From NCBI GenBank assembly GCA_037189585.1, contig JBBCJA010000012.1:186001-250000 (forward strand): a DNA stretch of 64,000 bases, written 5' to 3'. The translations under genes and the position numbers were made by a program. Source of the DNA: JAEXNA01 sp037189585. GTDB taxonomy: Bacteria > Vulcanimicrobiota > Xenobia > Xenobiales > JADMJV01. The notes under the pieces were generated by a model, which was not told where the DNA came from, did no database searches, and saw only the letters and a program-made list of their open reading frames with translations. This document shows positions 42,706-51,689 of this stretch, in pieces (positions within the stretch are counted from its first letter, which is position 1; every line of letters starts with the position of its first letter).

Positions 42706-43485
42706 TTAAGACTCCCGAACGGGGCGACACGGAGCCGAGACCAATTCCAAGATCGGCTGCCGATCGGCCATCAAGAAACGGTAATGCTTCCATCCACCGG
42801 GTGGAGATGGGCTCGGCAGTTTCTTGATCGCATCGGAAAAAGGGGTGGAGTACAGGCCCGTCACTCCGGGATTCAACACACACCCATAGTCGGTCAGTAT
42901 TCGACAGTAAGGAAACTGTAGTTGATGCGCTCCCTGGGAGTCGGAGAAGGTGACGGTAAGGACCCGTGTTCCGCCGTCCCACTGATAGCCGTCGATACAA
43001 ATTTGGAGAGGAATCAACACACCGAGCGCGGGTAGAACCCTACGCACCTTGCGACCTGTGGATGTCTGCTGTCGAACCCTGGTGAAAGTTCGCGCGCGCT
43101 CCGGGTCCAGCCGTTTGGCTTCCTCCAAGAGCTCGTCGAGGTCCGACTCGGAGCGGGCTTGGAGCACGGTGGCCATTCGAGCCAGCATGCTCCGCTTGGC
43201 ATCGTCTTCGGGCAGAAAGACCAGACCCGCGCGGAAATCGCGGTCGCCAGGGACCTCCGAGGCCCAAACCACGCGCGCGGGGCAAGAAAAGTCCTGAAGC
43301 TCCTCACGATCAAACTCCAAATCGAGCACCAGCTCAGTCCCCTCGGTCAGAAGACCCGAGGTCTCCAACTGGGTCCCGCACTGACTGAGATCACACGTTA
43401 TGGCGCGAAAGCCGGGAAGGTCTCGCGAGCGCACACTAAAGCGAAGGTTGTGGCGGGGGGAGTTTCTTTTTGAGGCGGAACTCAT
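42706..43485 (-). CDS. PilZ-domain protein with C-terminal unknown domain
   Basis: The 259 aa product has an N-terminal PilZ domain (KRNSPRHNLRFSVR, CDLSQCGTQLE, a RxxxR-like stretch and DxSxxG) reaching to about residue 110, with FRAGLVFLPEDD near its end. A linker helix (DELLEEAKRLDPERAR) and a ~110 residue unassigned domain follow. c-di-GMP binding is plausible though the second motif has Cys for the usual small residue. It overlaps the TerB-like gene by 4 nt. Confidence 0.8.
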   Translation of the reverse strand: MSSASKRNSPRHNLRFSVRSRDLPGFRAITCDLSQCGTQLETSGLLTEGTELVLDLEFDREELQDFSCPARVVWASEVPGDRDFRAGLVFLPEDDAKRSMLARMATVLQARSESDLDELLEEAKRLDPERARTFTRVRQQTSTGRKVRRVLPALGVLIPLQICIDGYQWDGGTRVLTVTFSDSQGAHQLQFPYCRILTDYGCVLNPGVTGLYSTPFSDAIKKLPSPSPPGGWKHYRFLMADRQPILELVSAPCRPVRES

Positions 43486-43862
43486 GGCGAAAGCTCCCTC
43501 ATCGCCTCCACGCGCAACTCTTCGAGCTCCGCCGAAGTCAGCCCCATCCGCAAAATGAGCCCTTCAATATATCCCAACTGCTCGGGCCCGATAGAGCCTT
43601 CGGAAAATCCGATCATCAACAAAAGCTTGAGCTCATCCCGTGAGGGGAGATTGGGCCCGAAGAGCTGGTCGAGAGGGAGACCCGTCTTGGTCGGAGGCGG
43701 CGCGGCTAGTTGCGCGTCCAACAGACAGATCGTTTCCGGCAAAGAGTAGCCGAGATGCGTCAAAACAGTGACCAGCGCCTCCACTTCATTGGGCGTGACC
43801 ACATCGTCCGCCCAGACCAGCTGGAATAGACCCTTCACCAGGCTTTCGTGTTGAAAATTCAA
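43482..43862 (-). CDS. TerB-like helical protein
   Basis: The 126 aa all-helical product begins LVKGLFQLVWADDVVTPNEVEALV, the pattern of TerB/DjlA-like domains (a hydrophobic helix followed by an acidic D-x-x-V-x-x-x-E turn). The C-terminal helices fit the fold. It overlaps the downstream PilZ gene by 4 nt. Function is unknown. Confidence 0.65.
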   Translation of the reverse strand: MNFQHESLVKGLFQLVWADDVVTPNEVEALVTVLTHLGYSLPETICLLDAQLAAPPPTKTGLPLDQLFGPNLPSRDELKLLLMIGFSEGSIGPEQLGYIEGLILRMGLTSAELEELRVEAMRELSP

Positions 43863-43967
43863 GGCAAATCGAGTTCGCCGATGAAAGTTCCAGCTCCTTG
43901 CCGGAACTCTGGTGCGCGGCGTCGAAGACGCCTATCGCGATACAGAGAAACTCTTTAGGGGGACAGC

Positions 43968-44303
43968 GTGAGTCGAACAAATAATGGTTCATCGTGTCTA
44001 TCCATCTTTATCAAAAGCTGGTTAGGGTCGGCCCTGCTGAGCGGGCTATTCGTAGTGGCCGCTGCCGGCCTGGGGATTCGCTATTTCGGCTGGGACGCGA
44101 CCTCCTGGACCCAAGTTTCGGGCTGGACGTCCTATCCTGTCTTAGCTCTGTTAGCCGTGATGGTGACATCCACAGGATGCGCCTTGATAGCGAGCACGGT
44201 TTTCGGCGCGGCCAAAATGTTTCTCAAGGGTGGAGGTGACAAGCCGCGGTCTTCCGCCAAACGCGCCGCTCGCCCGCAATCTCATAGGAAGACGACCATT
44301 TGA
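43968..44303 (+). CDS. small two-helix membrane protein
   Basis: The 111 aa product has two hydrophobic segments (SALLSGLFVVAAAGLGI and YPVLALLAVMVTSTGCALI) and a basic C terminus. Its stop overlaps the TTG start of the FlhA-like gene by 4 nt, so the two are coupled. The family is not recognised. Confidence 0.68.
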   Translation: MSRTNNGSSCLSIFIKSWLGSALLSGLFVVAAAGLGIRYFGWDATSWTQVSGWTSYPVLALLAVMVTSTGCALIASTVFGAAKMFLKGGGDKPRSSAKRAARPQSHRKTTI

Positions 44304-45367
44304 GCGACTCCTGGTTTCCGCTGCTCGCCATGGTGGAGTATCAGGAGGGCGTTCCTATCGCAGAGTCACTCGCTCTTTTACCCGGTCAACCCGATAGCGG
44401 TCCGGCTCCCTTTACCCCTTCCCCTCGGCTAAGGCAAGCTCTTGTCACGCTCAGGGAGAGACTTCACCAGGAGCTCGGAGAACAAGCCGCGGGCAAGCGT
44501 CACTGGCTGCTTCTCGAGGGTTCCGGAGGCCGTCCGGCGGAATCTCTCGAAGTCGGAAAGGTTCTTGAAGAGCTCCGCCAACGCTTCCAGGAGCTCCAGT
44601 CGGTCACCGGAGGCCCGGCGGCCAATCAATCTCCTCCCGATCTGGAAAGCTATCTGCGCGAGAAAATGCGACAGATGGGTTTCGAAGAGCTTGCCCCGGG
44701 CCCGCTTCTACCCGAACTTCAGCGGGAGGCTCTGCGAGGACTCGGTGTGGGCCTGGGCTCTCAAATGGCCCAACTGTTAGGTCGTCTGGCCGGCTGGCAC
44801 GCCGACGCCAAACTCCAGGCATCAGGCAAGCCTCAGCGCGAGCCGAAATCAGCCCAGCCCTCGGCTCGAATCCTTCGCCTGGAGGTCGGCCCTCGAATCG
44901 CCACCAGCAAAGCCGCCGCTCTCCATCTGCGGGGAGAGCTGACCAAGGCCCGAAGGGATATCAGCTCTCACCTAGGATGGGAAATATCGGGACTTCACCT
45001 CGCACTAGCCAAGGAATGCCCAGACTCGCGCTGGAGACTTTTCCTCCGCGCCGAGATGATCGCGGAGGGAAACGGCCTGCAGGAACTACTGGCTCGATTT
45101 GAACCGGCCCTCAAAGAGCATGCGGCCAACCTCCTGACTTTCGAGGAGTTCGACGCCATCACACGCCAGCCAGGGTGTCGAGCCACGGTTAGGGAGTTAC
45201 GTTCCCAAGGGCTGGAAAAGGCTATTCTATGGACCCTGTTCAGGCGTCGCCTGGCTCAGGGTGCGGATCTGCGCGATCCCCTCACCCTTTTCGAGCGAAT
45301 TTTAGAAGCTTCCGTTGTCAGCTTGGACTCCGAACACCTCTTCGAATCACTCATCTCGGAGAATTGA
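44300..45367 (+). CDS. soluble FlhA/SctV C-domain-like protein without export channel
   Basis: In the 355 aa product, residues ~190-350 follow the cytosolic domain of FlhA/SctV (FHIPEP) export proteins. LRLEVGPRI, LRGELTKARRDISSHLGWEI and WRLFLRAEMIAEG mirror the first subdomain. FEPALKEHAANLLTFEEFD and TLFRRRLAQGADLRDPLTLFERILE mirror the last. The eight-helix membrane part of FlhA is absent, and the N-terminal half is unassigned. No other flagellar or type III gene is in the window. Resemblance was judged by eye. Confidence 0.6.
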   Translation: MSDSWFPLLAMVEYQEGVPIAESLALLPGQPDSGPAPFTPSPRLRQALVTLRERLHQELGEQAAGKRHWLLLEGSGGRPAESLEVGKVLEELRQRFQELQSVTGGPAANQSPPDLESYLREKMRQMGFEELAPGPLLPELQREALRGLGVGLGSQMAQLLGRLAGWHADAKLQASGKPQREPKSAQPSARILRLEVGPRIATSKAAALHLRGELTKARRDISSHLGWEISGLHLALAKECPDSRWRLFLRAEMIAEGNGLQELLARFEPALKEHAANLLTFEEFDAITRQPGCRATVRELRSQGLEKAILWTLFRRRLAQGADLRDPLTLFERILEASVVSLDSEHLFESLISEN

Positions 45368-46222
45368 ACGGACAGGCACCTGTCTCGGCTGGTCCCTGGT
45401 TTCGAACTGGGGCCGCGCGTAATCCCAACCCGCGCGGATATTATCACGAGCGGGCTCCCACATACCGCCATAGTTAGCTCTCAGCTCTTGTTCAAACTCA
45501 TCGTCCCATTCGCGATCTCGATAAAAATGAGCGGCTCCATAGCCATAGCGAAAGGCCGGCTCCTCCATCTCGAAGACGGGATCTTGGCCCGTCATTTGGG
45601 CCACTGTATCTCCCGCCGATTGCGACGGATTCGGTCCGTCATCACTACGAAAACGAGATTTCGTTTGTTCCCAGTCGCGGCGAAACGCCGCCTTGACCCT
45701 TTCCCAGGAGCTCGTATGCTCCGGCGCCCACCAGTTGGCCCTCCAATGCACTTGATGAAGAGCTATCTGGGAGAGCTGCTCGGCCGTGACTCGCTTTTGC
45801 TGTATGGCTCCAGACACAATCGAATCGAGAGCATCCTCGCGCAACATCCGCGCGAAGTTCGCCACATTCTGATAGCCTGCCAGTTGATAGCCGAGCAACC
45901 GCTGCATGGTGGCGATCAGTTCAGCGTCCACTAAGTGATGATCGCCCAGACTGGTCGCGCGCTGTTGCCCATCCTCGAGGATCCCCCGGAGAGCCGAACG
46001 CCGGGAAGAGCCGGCCCCTCCGTGCAGATGTTCTTTGATAGCCGACGCGATGTCGTTGGTCTGCCGGCGCGCTCGCTCGAAGTGTTCCCCGAGAAGTGGG
46101 TTGCTCGCCGCTTTGCGGAAAAGTTCAAAAGCCTCCGCGAGAAGAATTTCGTCTTGGTACATCTCATGAGCTTCTCTCTGAAAAAGCTGCTCGAGATAGA
46201 GGATGTTGGTTGTCCTGGCCAT
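45347..46222 (-). CDS. YciE/YciF (DUF892)-like ferritin-fold protein
   Basis: From the ATG at 46222 (AAGGAG upstream) the 291 aa protein starts TNILYLEQLFQREAHEMYQ, the DUF892 pattern, and continues with helices LLGEHFERARRQTNDIASAI and ATMQRLLGYQLAGYQNVANF. A ~120 residue aromatic and acidic tail (YGYGAAHFYRDREWDDEF) is additional. Relatives are linked to stress and manganese or iron handling. The 3' end overlaps the FlhA-like gene by 21 nt. Confidence 0.78.
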   Translation of the reverse strand: MARTTNILYLEQLFQREAHEMYQDEILLAEAFELFRKAASNPLLGEHFERARRQTNDIASAIKEHLHGGAGSSRRSALRGILEDGQQRATSLGDHHLVDAELIATMQRLLGYQLAGYQNVANFARMLREDALDSIVSGAIQQKRVTAEQLSQIALHQVHWRANWWAPEHTSSWERVKAAFRRDWEQTKSRFRSDDGPNPSQSAGDTVAQMTGQDPVFEMEEPAFRYGYGAAHFYRDREWDDEFEQELRANYGGMWEPARDNIRAGWDYARPQFETRDQPRQVPVRSILRDE

Positions 46223-46471
46223 TGCTGTCTCCTTAAATGTTGTTTGACGCGGTAGGATATGGAATCCGCCTCCAGCGTAAGTAAAAAGTCCCCACATGGA
46301 CTGACTCTCGAGTATCGAACGGACCCTCACTCCGCACCCATCCCAAAGGGTAGATCTCTAACCGGTCTTTTGTCCGGCCCATGGGGCTACCCATAAAGAT
46401 CTCCAGTGGATACTGCCTCCGACAGAAGTCACCGACATAATGGCTCTAGAGACTACAATTAGGAGACGATC

Positions 46472-46645
46472 ATGCTGGCCTGGGCTCTCACCTTCTTTGT
46501 CATCGCGCTCTTCGCGGCGCTCTACGGATTCGGAGGGGTCTCCGGCACGGCCGCCGGCATCGGGCAGATGATCTTCATCGCTTCCATCGTCCTCCTGCTC
46601 GTCTCCGTGATCACTAACGGCTTCAAGGGTCGAGTCTTACACTAA
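46472..46645 (+). CDS. DUF1328 small membrane protein (YtjA-like)
   Basis: This 57 aa frame starts at an ATG with AGGAG 8 nt upstream and encodes two membrane helices (AWALTFFVIALFAALYGFGG and MIFIASIVLLLVSVI). The GFGGVSGTAAGIGQ turn is characteristic of DUF1328. Such genes are stress-associated in many bacteria. It ends 14 bp before ftsH and is probably co-transcribed with it. TACAAT near 46453 could be a -10. Confidence 0.88.
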   Translation: MLAWALTFFVIALFAALYGFGGVSGTAAGIGQMIFIASIVLLLVSVITNGFKGRVLH

Positions 46646-46659
46646 GGATATTAAGAATC

Positions 46660-48438
46660 TTGTCACGCGACCTCACACACAAGCGAATCGAAGCCGTCCT
46701 AGCCTCCCTCCTGATGTTAACCGCACTCATGATGCTCGTCGACTTCTGGCGCAACGCCAGCCAGAAAACGTACACCTATAGCGAATTCAAGTCAGCGGTC
46801 AAACAGGGGGAGATCGTGGAAGCCACCATCGGGGGCGCCGTCTTGACGGGAAAACTCCAAGACGGAACCCGGTTTCAGGCCCAAAGGATCGCCGGCGATG
46901 ACGACCTCATCCCGGCCCTGGAAGCCGGAAAAGTCCGCTTCGACGGACCAGCTCCCTGGAGGACGGCGCTCTACCGAGGTGTCGCTCCAACCCTGGCTCT
47001 TCTCGGTATCATCTACCTCTTTTACCATACTTTCCAGACGCCGTTGAGCAAATTCGGAAAGCGGGGACGCCAGCTCCTGGTGGCCGACTCCCCCTCGGTC
47101 GGATTTGACCGTGTGGCTGGATGCGATGAAGCCAAATCCGAGCTGACCGAGATCGTGGACTTCCTGACCGAGCCAGAGAAATTCCACGAGATGGGCGCCA
47201 CAATGCCCCGGGGGGTTCTACTAACCGGACCGCCCGGAACCGGGAAGACATTACTGGCAAGGGCCCTCGCCGCGGAGTCCGGTGTGCCGTTTTACTCCCT
47301 CTCTGGAAGCGACTTTGTCGAGATGTATGTCGGTGTCGGAGCGGCGCGTGTGCGTGACCTGTTCGAACAAGCGCGAAAGAACTCTCCCTGTATCGTCTTC
47401 ATCGACGAGATCGACGCCTTGGGGAAAGCCCGTGACAACGGAGCCTCCGGACACAACGATGAAAGAGAGCAGACCCTCAATCAGCTCTTGGTCGAGCTCG
47501 ACGGCTTTGATCAAAGTACTCAGGTGGTGCTGATCGGCGCGACCAACCGTCCCAACGTGATCGACCCCGCCTTGCTTCGTCCCGGACGCTTCGACCGTCA
47601 AGTCGTGGTGGACGCTCCCGACAAGGCTGGACGATTGGCTATTTTGCACGTCCACAGCGTGGGAAAGAAAATTGGACCTGAGGTCTCCCTACAAAAACTT
47701 GCCAGCTCCACCGCGGGGATGTCGGGAGCGGATCTGGCCAATGTCCTCAACGAGGCGGCCCTTCTGGCGGCGCGGGAAAAGGCGGCCTGCATCTCTCAGG
47801 AGCATCTGCACGATGCCATGGAAAAGGTCCTGGCCGGCCCCGTACGCTCCAACAGACTTCTCAACGCGCCTTTAAAACGGCGGGTCGCTTACCACGAGGT
47901 CGGGCACGCCTTGATCGCCTATCACAGCCCCACCGCCGATCCTGTCCATAAGATCAGTATCGTGCCTCGCGGCAAAGCGGCGCTCGGCTACACCATGCAG
48001 ATCCCCCTGGGAGACACCTACCTGATGACAGAGACGGAACTGCGCGATAGGATCCGAGTGCTTCTCGGTGGCAGAGCGGCCGAGGCTTTGATCTTCCAAG
48101 AGGTCTCGACCGGAGCGGAAAACGATCTGGAACGATGCACTCTGCTAGCCCGGCGTATGGTGGGCCACTTCGGGATGGGGGAAAGTACCGGGCTTTTGCA
48201 CGCCGGGTCCGATCTTTCCAACTGCAGTCCGGGATTCGCCGCTCGGATCGATGATCAGGCGCAACGACTTCTAGACGAAATATTTGAGGAGGCTCAGGAG
48301 ATTCTGGCTGAGAATCGTCCCCAACTAGAAGTTGTCGCGGAGCGATTGATCGTCAGCGAAGTGATGGAGGCGGAGGAGTTCGAAACCCTCCTGGGCCACT
48401 CGAGTCGCGAGCAAGTTCAACCGCTCAGCATGGTATGA
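46660..48438 (+). CDS. ftsH: ATP-dependent zinc metalloprotease FtsH
   Basis: The 592 aa protein has two N-terminal membrane helices (~15-30 and ~105-125), an AAA module (Walker A GPPGTGKT, Walker B CIVFIDEIDALG, second region ATNRPNVIDPALLRPGRFDR) and an M41 protease domain with HEVGH and a downstream DLERCT-type ligand. It degrades membrane and short-lived soluble proteins. The linker SFEDVAG of most FtsH is FDRVAGCDEAK. The TTG start has AAGGA upstream. The C terminus is somewhat short. Confidence 0.95.
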   Translation: MSRDLTHKRIEAVLASLLMLTALMMLVDFWRNASQKTYTYSEFKSAVKQGEIVEATIGGAVLTGKLQDGTRFQAQRIAGDDDLIPALEAGKVRFDGPAPWRTALYRGVAPTLALLGIIYLFYHTFQTPLSKFGKRGRQLLVADSPSVGFDRVAGCDEAKSELTEIVDFLTEPEKFHEMGATMPRGVLLTGPPGTGKTLLARALAAESGVPFYSLSGSDFVEMYVGVGAARVRDLFEQARKNSPCIVFIDEIDALGKARDNGASGHNDEREQTLNQLLVELDGFDQSTQVVLIGATNRPNVIDPALLRPGRFDRQVVVDAPDKAGRLAILHVHSVGKKIGPEVSLQKLASSTAGMSGADLANVLNEAALLAAREKAACISQEHLHDAMEKVLAGPVRSNRLLNAPLKRRVAYHEVGHALIAYHSPTADPVHKISIVPRGKAALGYTMQIPLGDTYLMTETELRDRIRVLLGGRAAEALIFQEVSTGAENDLERCTLLARRMVGHFGMGESTGLLHAGSDLSNCSPGFAARIDDQAQRLLDEIFEEAQEILAENRPQLEVVAERLIVSEVMEAEEFETLLGHSSREQVQPLSMV

Positions 48439-48447
48439 CGGCGTGGC

Positions 48448-48771
48448 ATGAGAGAGATCACCGAGCACGAACTGGACCTTATCACGGGTAAAGAGGAGCC
48501 GACCGAGGCCGAGCTTGCCCACTACGGTTATGACACGGCCCTCTGGAGCCGCCGAGTTCGCAAAGTTTATACCGAGGCCATGGCGGCTGAACCCACCGAA
48601 AGAACACAACGAGTCATGGAGTGGTCCGAGTGCGACCACCAGCGCCAGCAAGCCAGGATCCAAGCCCACCGCGCCTGCACCAAAGCTATCTGGGCCGCCA
48701 TAGCGCGGGGAGAAATTCGCGATCCTTTCCGTCAAATTCGACGCTTTCGTGGACCCCTGGGTAGGGGCTGA
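48448..48771 (+). CDS. hypothetical protein
   Basis: The 107 aa charged helical product (MREITEHELDLITGKEEP start) has no recognised family. It begins 10 bp after ftsH and ends 27 bp before the monooxygenase gene, so it probably belongs to the same transcript. It has no signal peptide or membrane helix. Confidence 0.7.
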   Translation: MREITEHELDLITGKEEPTEAELAHYGYDTALWSRRVRKVYTEAMAAEPTERTQRVMEWSECDHQRQQARIQAHRACTKAIWAAIARGEIRDPFRQIRRFRGPLGRG

Positions 48772-48797
48772 CCTGCTCCGGGCGAAACTCGTTACAT

Positions 48798-50306
48798 ATG
48801 TTGGACGTAATAGTGGTGGGTGGCGGTCCGGTCGGACTGATGCTGGCGGGCGAACTGGCTCGACGCGGCCTCGATATCGAGGTTGCTGAAAGTAAAACTT
48901 CACGAGACCGGTACTGTAAAGCTCTCGGGATATCTCCTCGCACCTTGGAAATTTTTGACCTTTTGGGCGTCCTGAGCCGAGCCCACCGTCTAGGGATGTA
49001 CTTCGGCGGGATGAATATCGTCCAGGGCGACCAGTTGGTCCACAGGACCGAGGGTCAAGACGACTCCCTACCCTACGGATTCTTAGCTCTAGCCCAGCCT
49101 GACGTGGAAGACATCCTTGAAGAAGCGTTAGGGAGATATGGAGTACACATCTCGATGGGGCAAGCTCTCGTCGAGCTAGAGCAAGACGAGCGAGGCGTGA
49201 GCGCCATTTTCGCTGATGGAAGTCGCAAGACCGCCCGCTACCTGGTCGGTTGCGACGGAGCGCACAGTACAGTGCGAAAACACTTAGGAGTCCCGTTCGA
49301 AGGAGAGAGATTCGAGCGAACCTTTCTGTTGGGAGACGTTCATCTGGATTGGGACCGTCCCCACAACGAAAACTGGCAGTTCATTCTGACCGAGGACGGA
49401 GAGCTCCGCAACATCGTCACCGTCATCGGAAATCCCACCGCTCCGGGAAGATACCGCATCTCCACCTCCATCGGCGACGACCAGGAGTGCCCCGAGCATC
49501 CGTCGCTTGAGCTTTTGACCCAAATCGTGGCGCCCGCACTCCCCGAGGGGGTCCGAGTAACGGACCTGCGTTGGAGTTCACGCTACAGCATCAGCCATCG
49601 CTTGGCCGCCGACTATCGCCGAGGACGTGTCTTCCTGGCCGGTGACGCCGCCCATATCCATCCTCCCATCGGGGGGCTAGGCATGAACACAGGTCTTCAG
49701 GACGCCTTCAATCTAGGATGGAAACTCGCGGCGGTTTGCTCCGGCGCACTACCGGAATCGATACTCGAGACCTATCAGCAAGAGCGTCGGGCGGTCGGCG
49801 AGAAGGTCGTGGCGGTCACAGGCGCCAGGATGCGCCGTGCCATGGGTGGTCCCGCCGAGCCTGAACCGGCGGGCTTCGATAGCCAGCTTGGTATTCGATA
49901 CAAGCCCGGACTTCTGGTTGCTCCTACCCCAGCAAATGCCATAGGGCCACAGACGGGGGAGAGAATGCCCAGCCTGGAGCTATCTCGTCCGAGAACCCAT
50001 GGAAGAATTCGCACCGCGGAGCTGGTGGGGGACGGACGTTTCCATCTTTTCGTTCACCTGCGAGAACTCTCCGACTATCAGTCCATTGTGGTCCCTGTCC
50101 TTGGCGATCTTGTTCGCTGCTGGGAAGTGCGCTCCGACGAAGGTCCGGACATCACCCTTGACTATTTCCTGGACCAAGGGTCGGAATGGCGAGGCACCTT
50201 CGGTCCAGGCGCCGTCCTGGTACGCCCCGACAGCGTTATCGCCTGGCGGGGAACCGACCCTGAAGACCTCAGGTCCTGGCTCTCCAACCTTTCCCGGTCG
50301 GTCTAA
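48798..50306 (+). CDS. FAD-dependent aromatic-type monooxygenase
   Basis: The 502 aa product follows the p-hydroxybenzoate hydroxylase/PheA-TfdB group: Rossmann GxGxxG variant VVGGGPVGLMLAGELAR, central LVGCDGAHSTVRK (DG motif) and RVFLAGDAAHIHPPIGGLGMN (GD motif). The C-terminal ~120 residues form the thioredoxin-like extra domain of this group. It hydroxylates an aromatic or polyketide substrate with NAD(P)H; the substrate is unknown. Confidence 0.92.
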   Translation: MLDVIVVGGGPVGLMLAGELARRGLDIEVAESKTSRDRYCKALGISPRTLEIFDLLGVLSRAHRLGMYFGGMNIVQGDQLVHRTEGQDDSLPYGFLALAQPDVEDILEEALGRYGVHISMGQALVELEQDERGVSAIFADGSRKTARYLVGCDGAHSTVRKHLGVPFEGERFERTFLLGDVHLDWDRPHNENWQFILTEDGELRNIVTVIGNPTAPGRYRISTSIGDDQECPEHPSLELLTQIVAPALPEGVRVTDLRWSSRYSISHRLAADYRRGRVFLAGDAAHIHPPIGGLGMNTGLQDAFNLGWKLAAVCSGALPESILETYQQERRAVGEKVVAVTGARMRRAMGGPAEPEPAGFDSQLGIRYKPGLLVAPTPANAIGPQTGERMPSLELSRPRTHGRIRTAELVGDGRFHLFVHLRELSDYQSIVVPVLGDLVRCWEVRSDEGPDITLDYFLDQGSEWRGTFGPGAVLVRPDSVIAWRGTDPEDLRSWLSNLSRSV

Positions 50307-51580
50307 ACGACCGCTGGCTCTAACGACTTCTTCAAGGTCTCCAGTGCTTTGCGATCCTCGTGAGAAAGCTTGAGGACGTTGGAGAGGACCTCGGCCAGCG
50401 CCGTGGGCTCTCGATGCATAAGCTCGGCCATCAGTTTGAAAAGCAGACGCTTGTTGTCGAGGTTCATCTTCTCATAGGAGCCGATACTCTGGCGCACGTG
50501 CAGTGCGAACTGAGAGAAGAGCTTCTTCTCCGCTTCGCTCGCGGTGGAGGGTAAGGGGTAGATCCTCTGCTCGATTAGCTCCTCGGTCAGACTTTGGGCC
50601 CTCTGCTTGAAGGAGCGGCGTAAAAACTTGTGAGCGGTGCGACGAGCCTCGTTGAGAACTTCCTGAGCATCGTCACGCATGGCGATCATGCCATCGGCTT
50701 CCCATTCGCGCGTGCGTCCGCAGTCGAGGTAGAAAGTATAGTCCTCAGCTCCCCGCAGACCGAGCTCGTATTCCGCGATGACCACCTTGCGGTCGTCGCA
50801 CAGATAGAGCCGGCCTTTGGCGTCGGAAACTCGATCCCGCCATTGAACCGCGCGTAGATTCCAGTTCACCTGATCTCCGGTGGTGAAGCTGGTGTCATAC
50901 TCTCCAAGTTCGTGCCGACCCCGAATCAACTCGCTAGGGTCGAGCTTCTCCCCTTGGACGGTGATGGTGATGTTTGGATAGTTGGACAGATGCTCGGAGA
51001 AGACCTGAGAGAATCGCTGACAAACATCATGGATGTCAAGGGTGTTCCCCTTCTCCGAAACCAAAGTCACGGTAGCCCTGGTTCCTGTCGGTTTTTTGCT
51101 GGCTTTGGGACGTGTCACCTCCACCGAGGACTCTCCGACGGTGGCCTTGATGAAATAGCTGTGATTGGCCTTTCCCTTGGGAAACGTCGTCTCCCAAGTG
51201 ATCACGCCACCCAGAGCCAGGGCGCGCAGGCGCCCTTTTCCGAAGCGACCATGAAGAATGCGCCCTTCGGGACTGTGGTGGACCACCGTATGCTTGGCTG
51301 AATCTCCCAAAGTCATGAAAGGATGAGCGTTAGGCTCTTCCTCGTCGAAGTCCATCCCGTGCCCATCGTCAACCACGGTGATGCTATCCACGCCCATCAT
51401 CTCGTTCTCCGTCCAGGAGACCGCCACCGTCTTCGCGTCGGCGTCGAGAGCGTTCCAAACAAGTTCGGCCAAGGCGCTGACCGCGTTGGTTCCGTTGCGA
51501 AGACGAAGAAGCTCGGTCTCGCCGGGCTTCATGTGAAGGGTGAGAAATTCCAGGTTGGCGGGAGTCTTGGTGCGTGACAT
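50303..51580 (-). CDS. GHKL (HSP90/MutL/MORC-type) ATPase
   Basis: From the ATG at 51580 the ~425 aa product has the N-box ALAELVWNALDADA, the ATP-lid motif VVDDGHGMD and GRFGKGRLRAL, so ATP binding is expected. The C-terminal ~250 residues (SYFIKATVGE onward, with EWEADGMIAMRDDAQEVLNE and a helical end) match no family I know. Such stand-alone GHKL proteins occur in chaperone and defence settings. It is divergent from the ATP-grasp gene with ~110 bp between starts. Confidence 0.85.
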   Translation of the reverse strand: MSRTKTPANLEFLTLHMKPGETELLRLRNGTNAVSALAELVWNALDADAKTVAVSWTENEMMGVDSITVVDDGHGMDFDEEEPNAHPFMTLGDSAKHTVVHHSPEGRILHGRFGKGRLRALALGGVITWETTFPKGKANHSYFIKATVGESSVEVTRPKASKKPTGTRATVTLVSEKGNTLDIHDVCQRFSQVFSEHLSNYPNITITVQGEKLDPSELIRGRHELGEYDTSFTTGDQVNWNLRAVQWRDRVSDAKGRLYLCDDRKVVIAEYELGLRGAEDYTFYLDCGRTREWEADGMIAMRDDAQEVLNEARRTAHKFLRRSFKQRAQSLTEELIEQRIYPLPSTASEAEKKLFSQFALHVRQSIGSYEKMNLDNKRLLFKLMAELMHREPTALAEVLSNVLKLSHEDRKALETLKKSLEPAVV

Positions 51581-51689
51581 GGCGCCATGATGCTCTACCC
51601 GGGGGCAGGCCACCTCCATGCCCGTGGCCATATTGGCAAGATGGTTTAACGTGGGGGATCCTTTGGGTCGAGAAGCGAACCGACCGCGA

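Noticed and set aside
48325..48903. A 192-codon minus-strand frame over the ftsH end
   Set aside because: It is a shadow of ftsH, the 107 aa gene and the monooxygenase start, with no homology.
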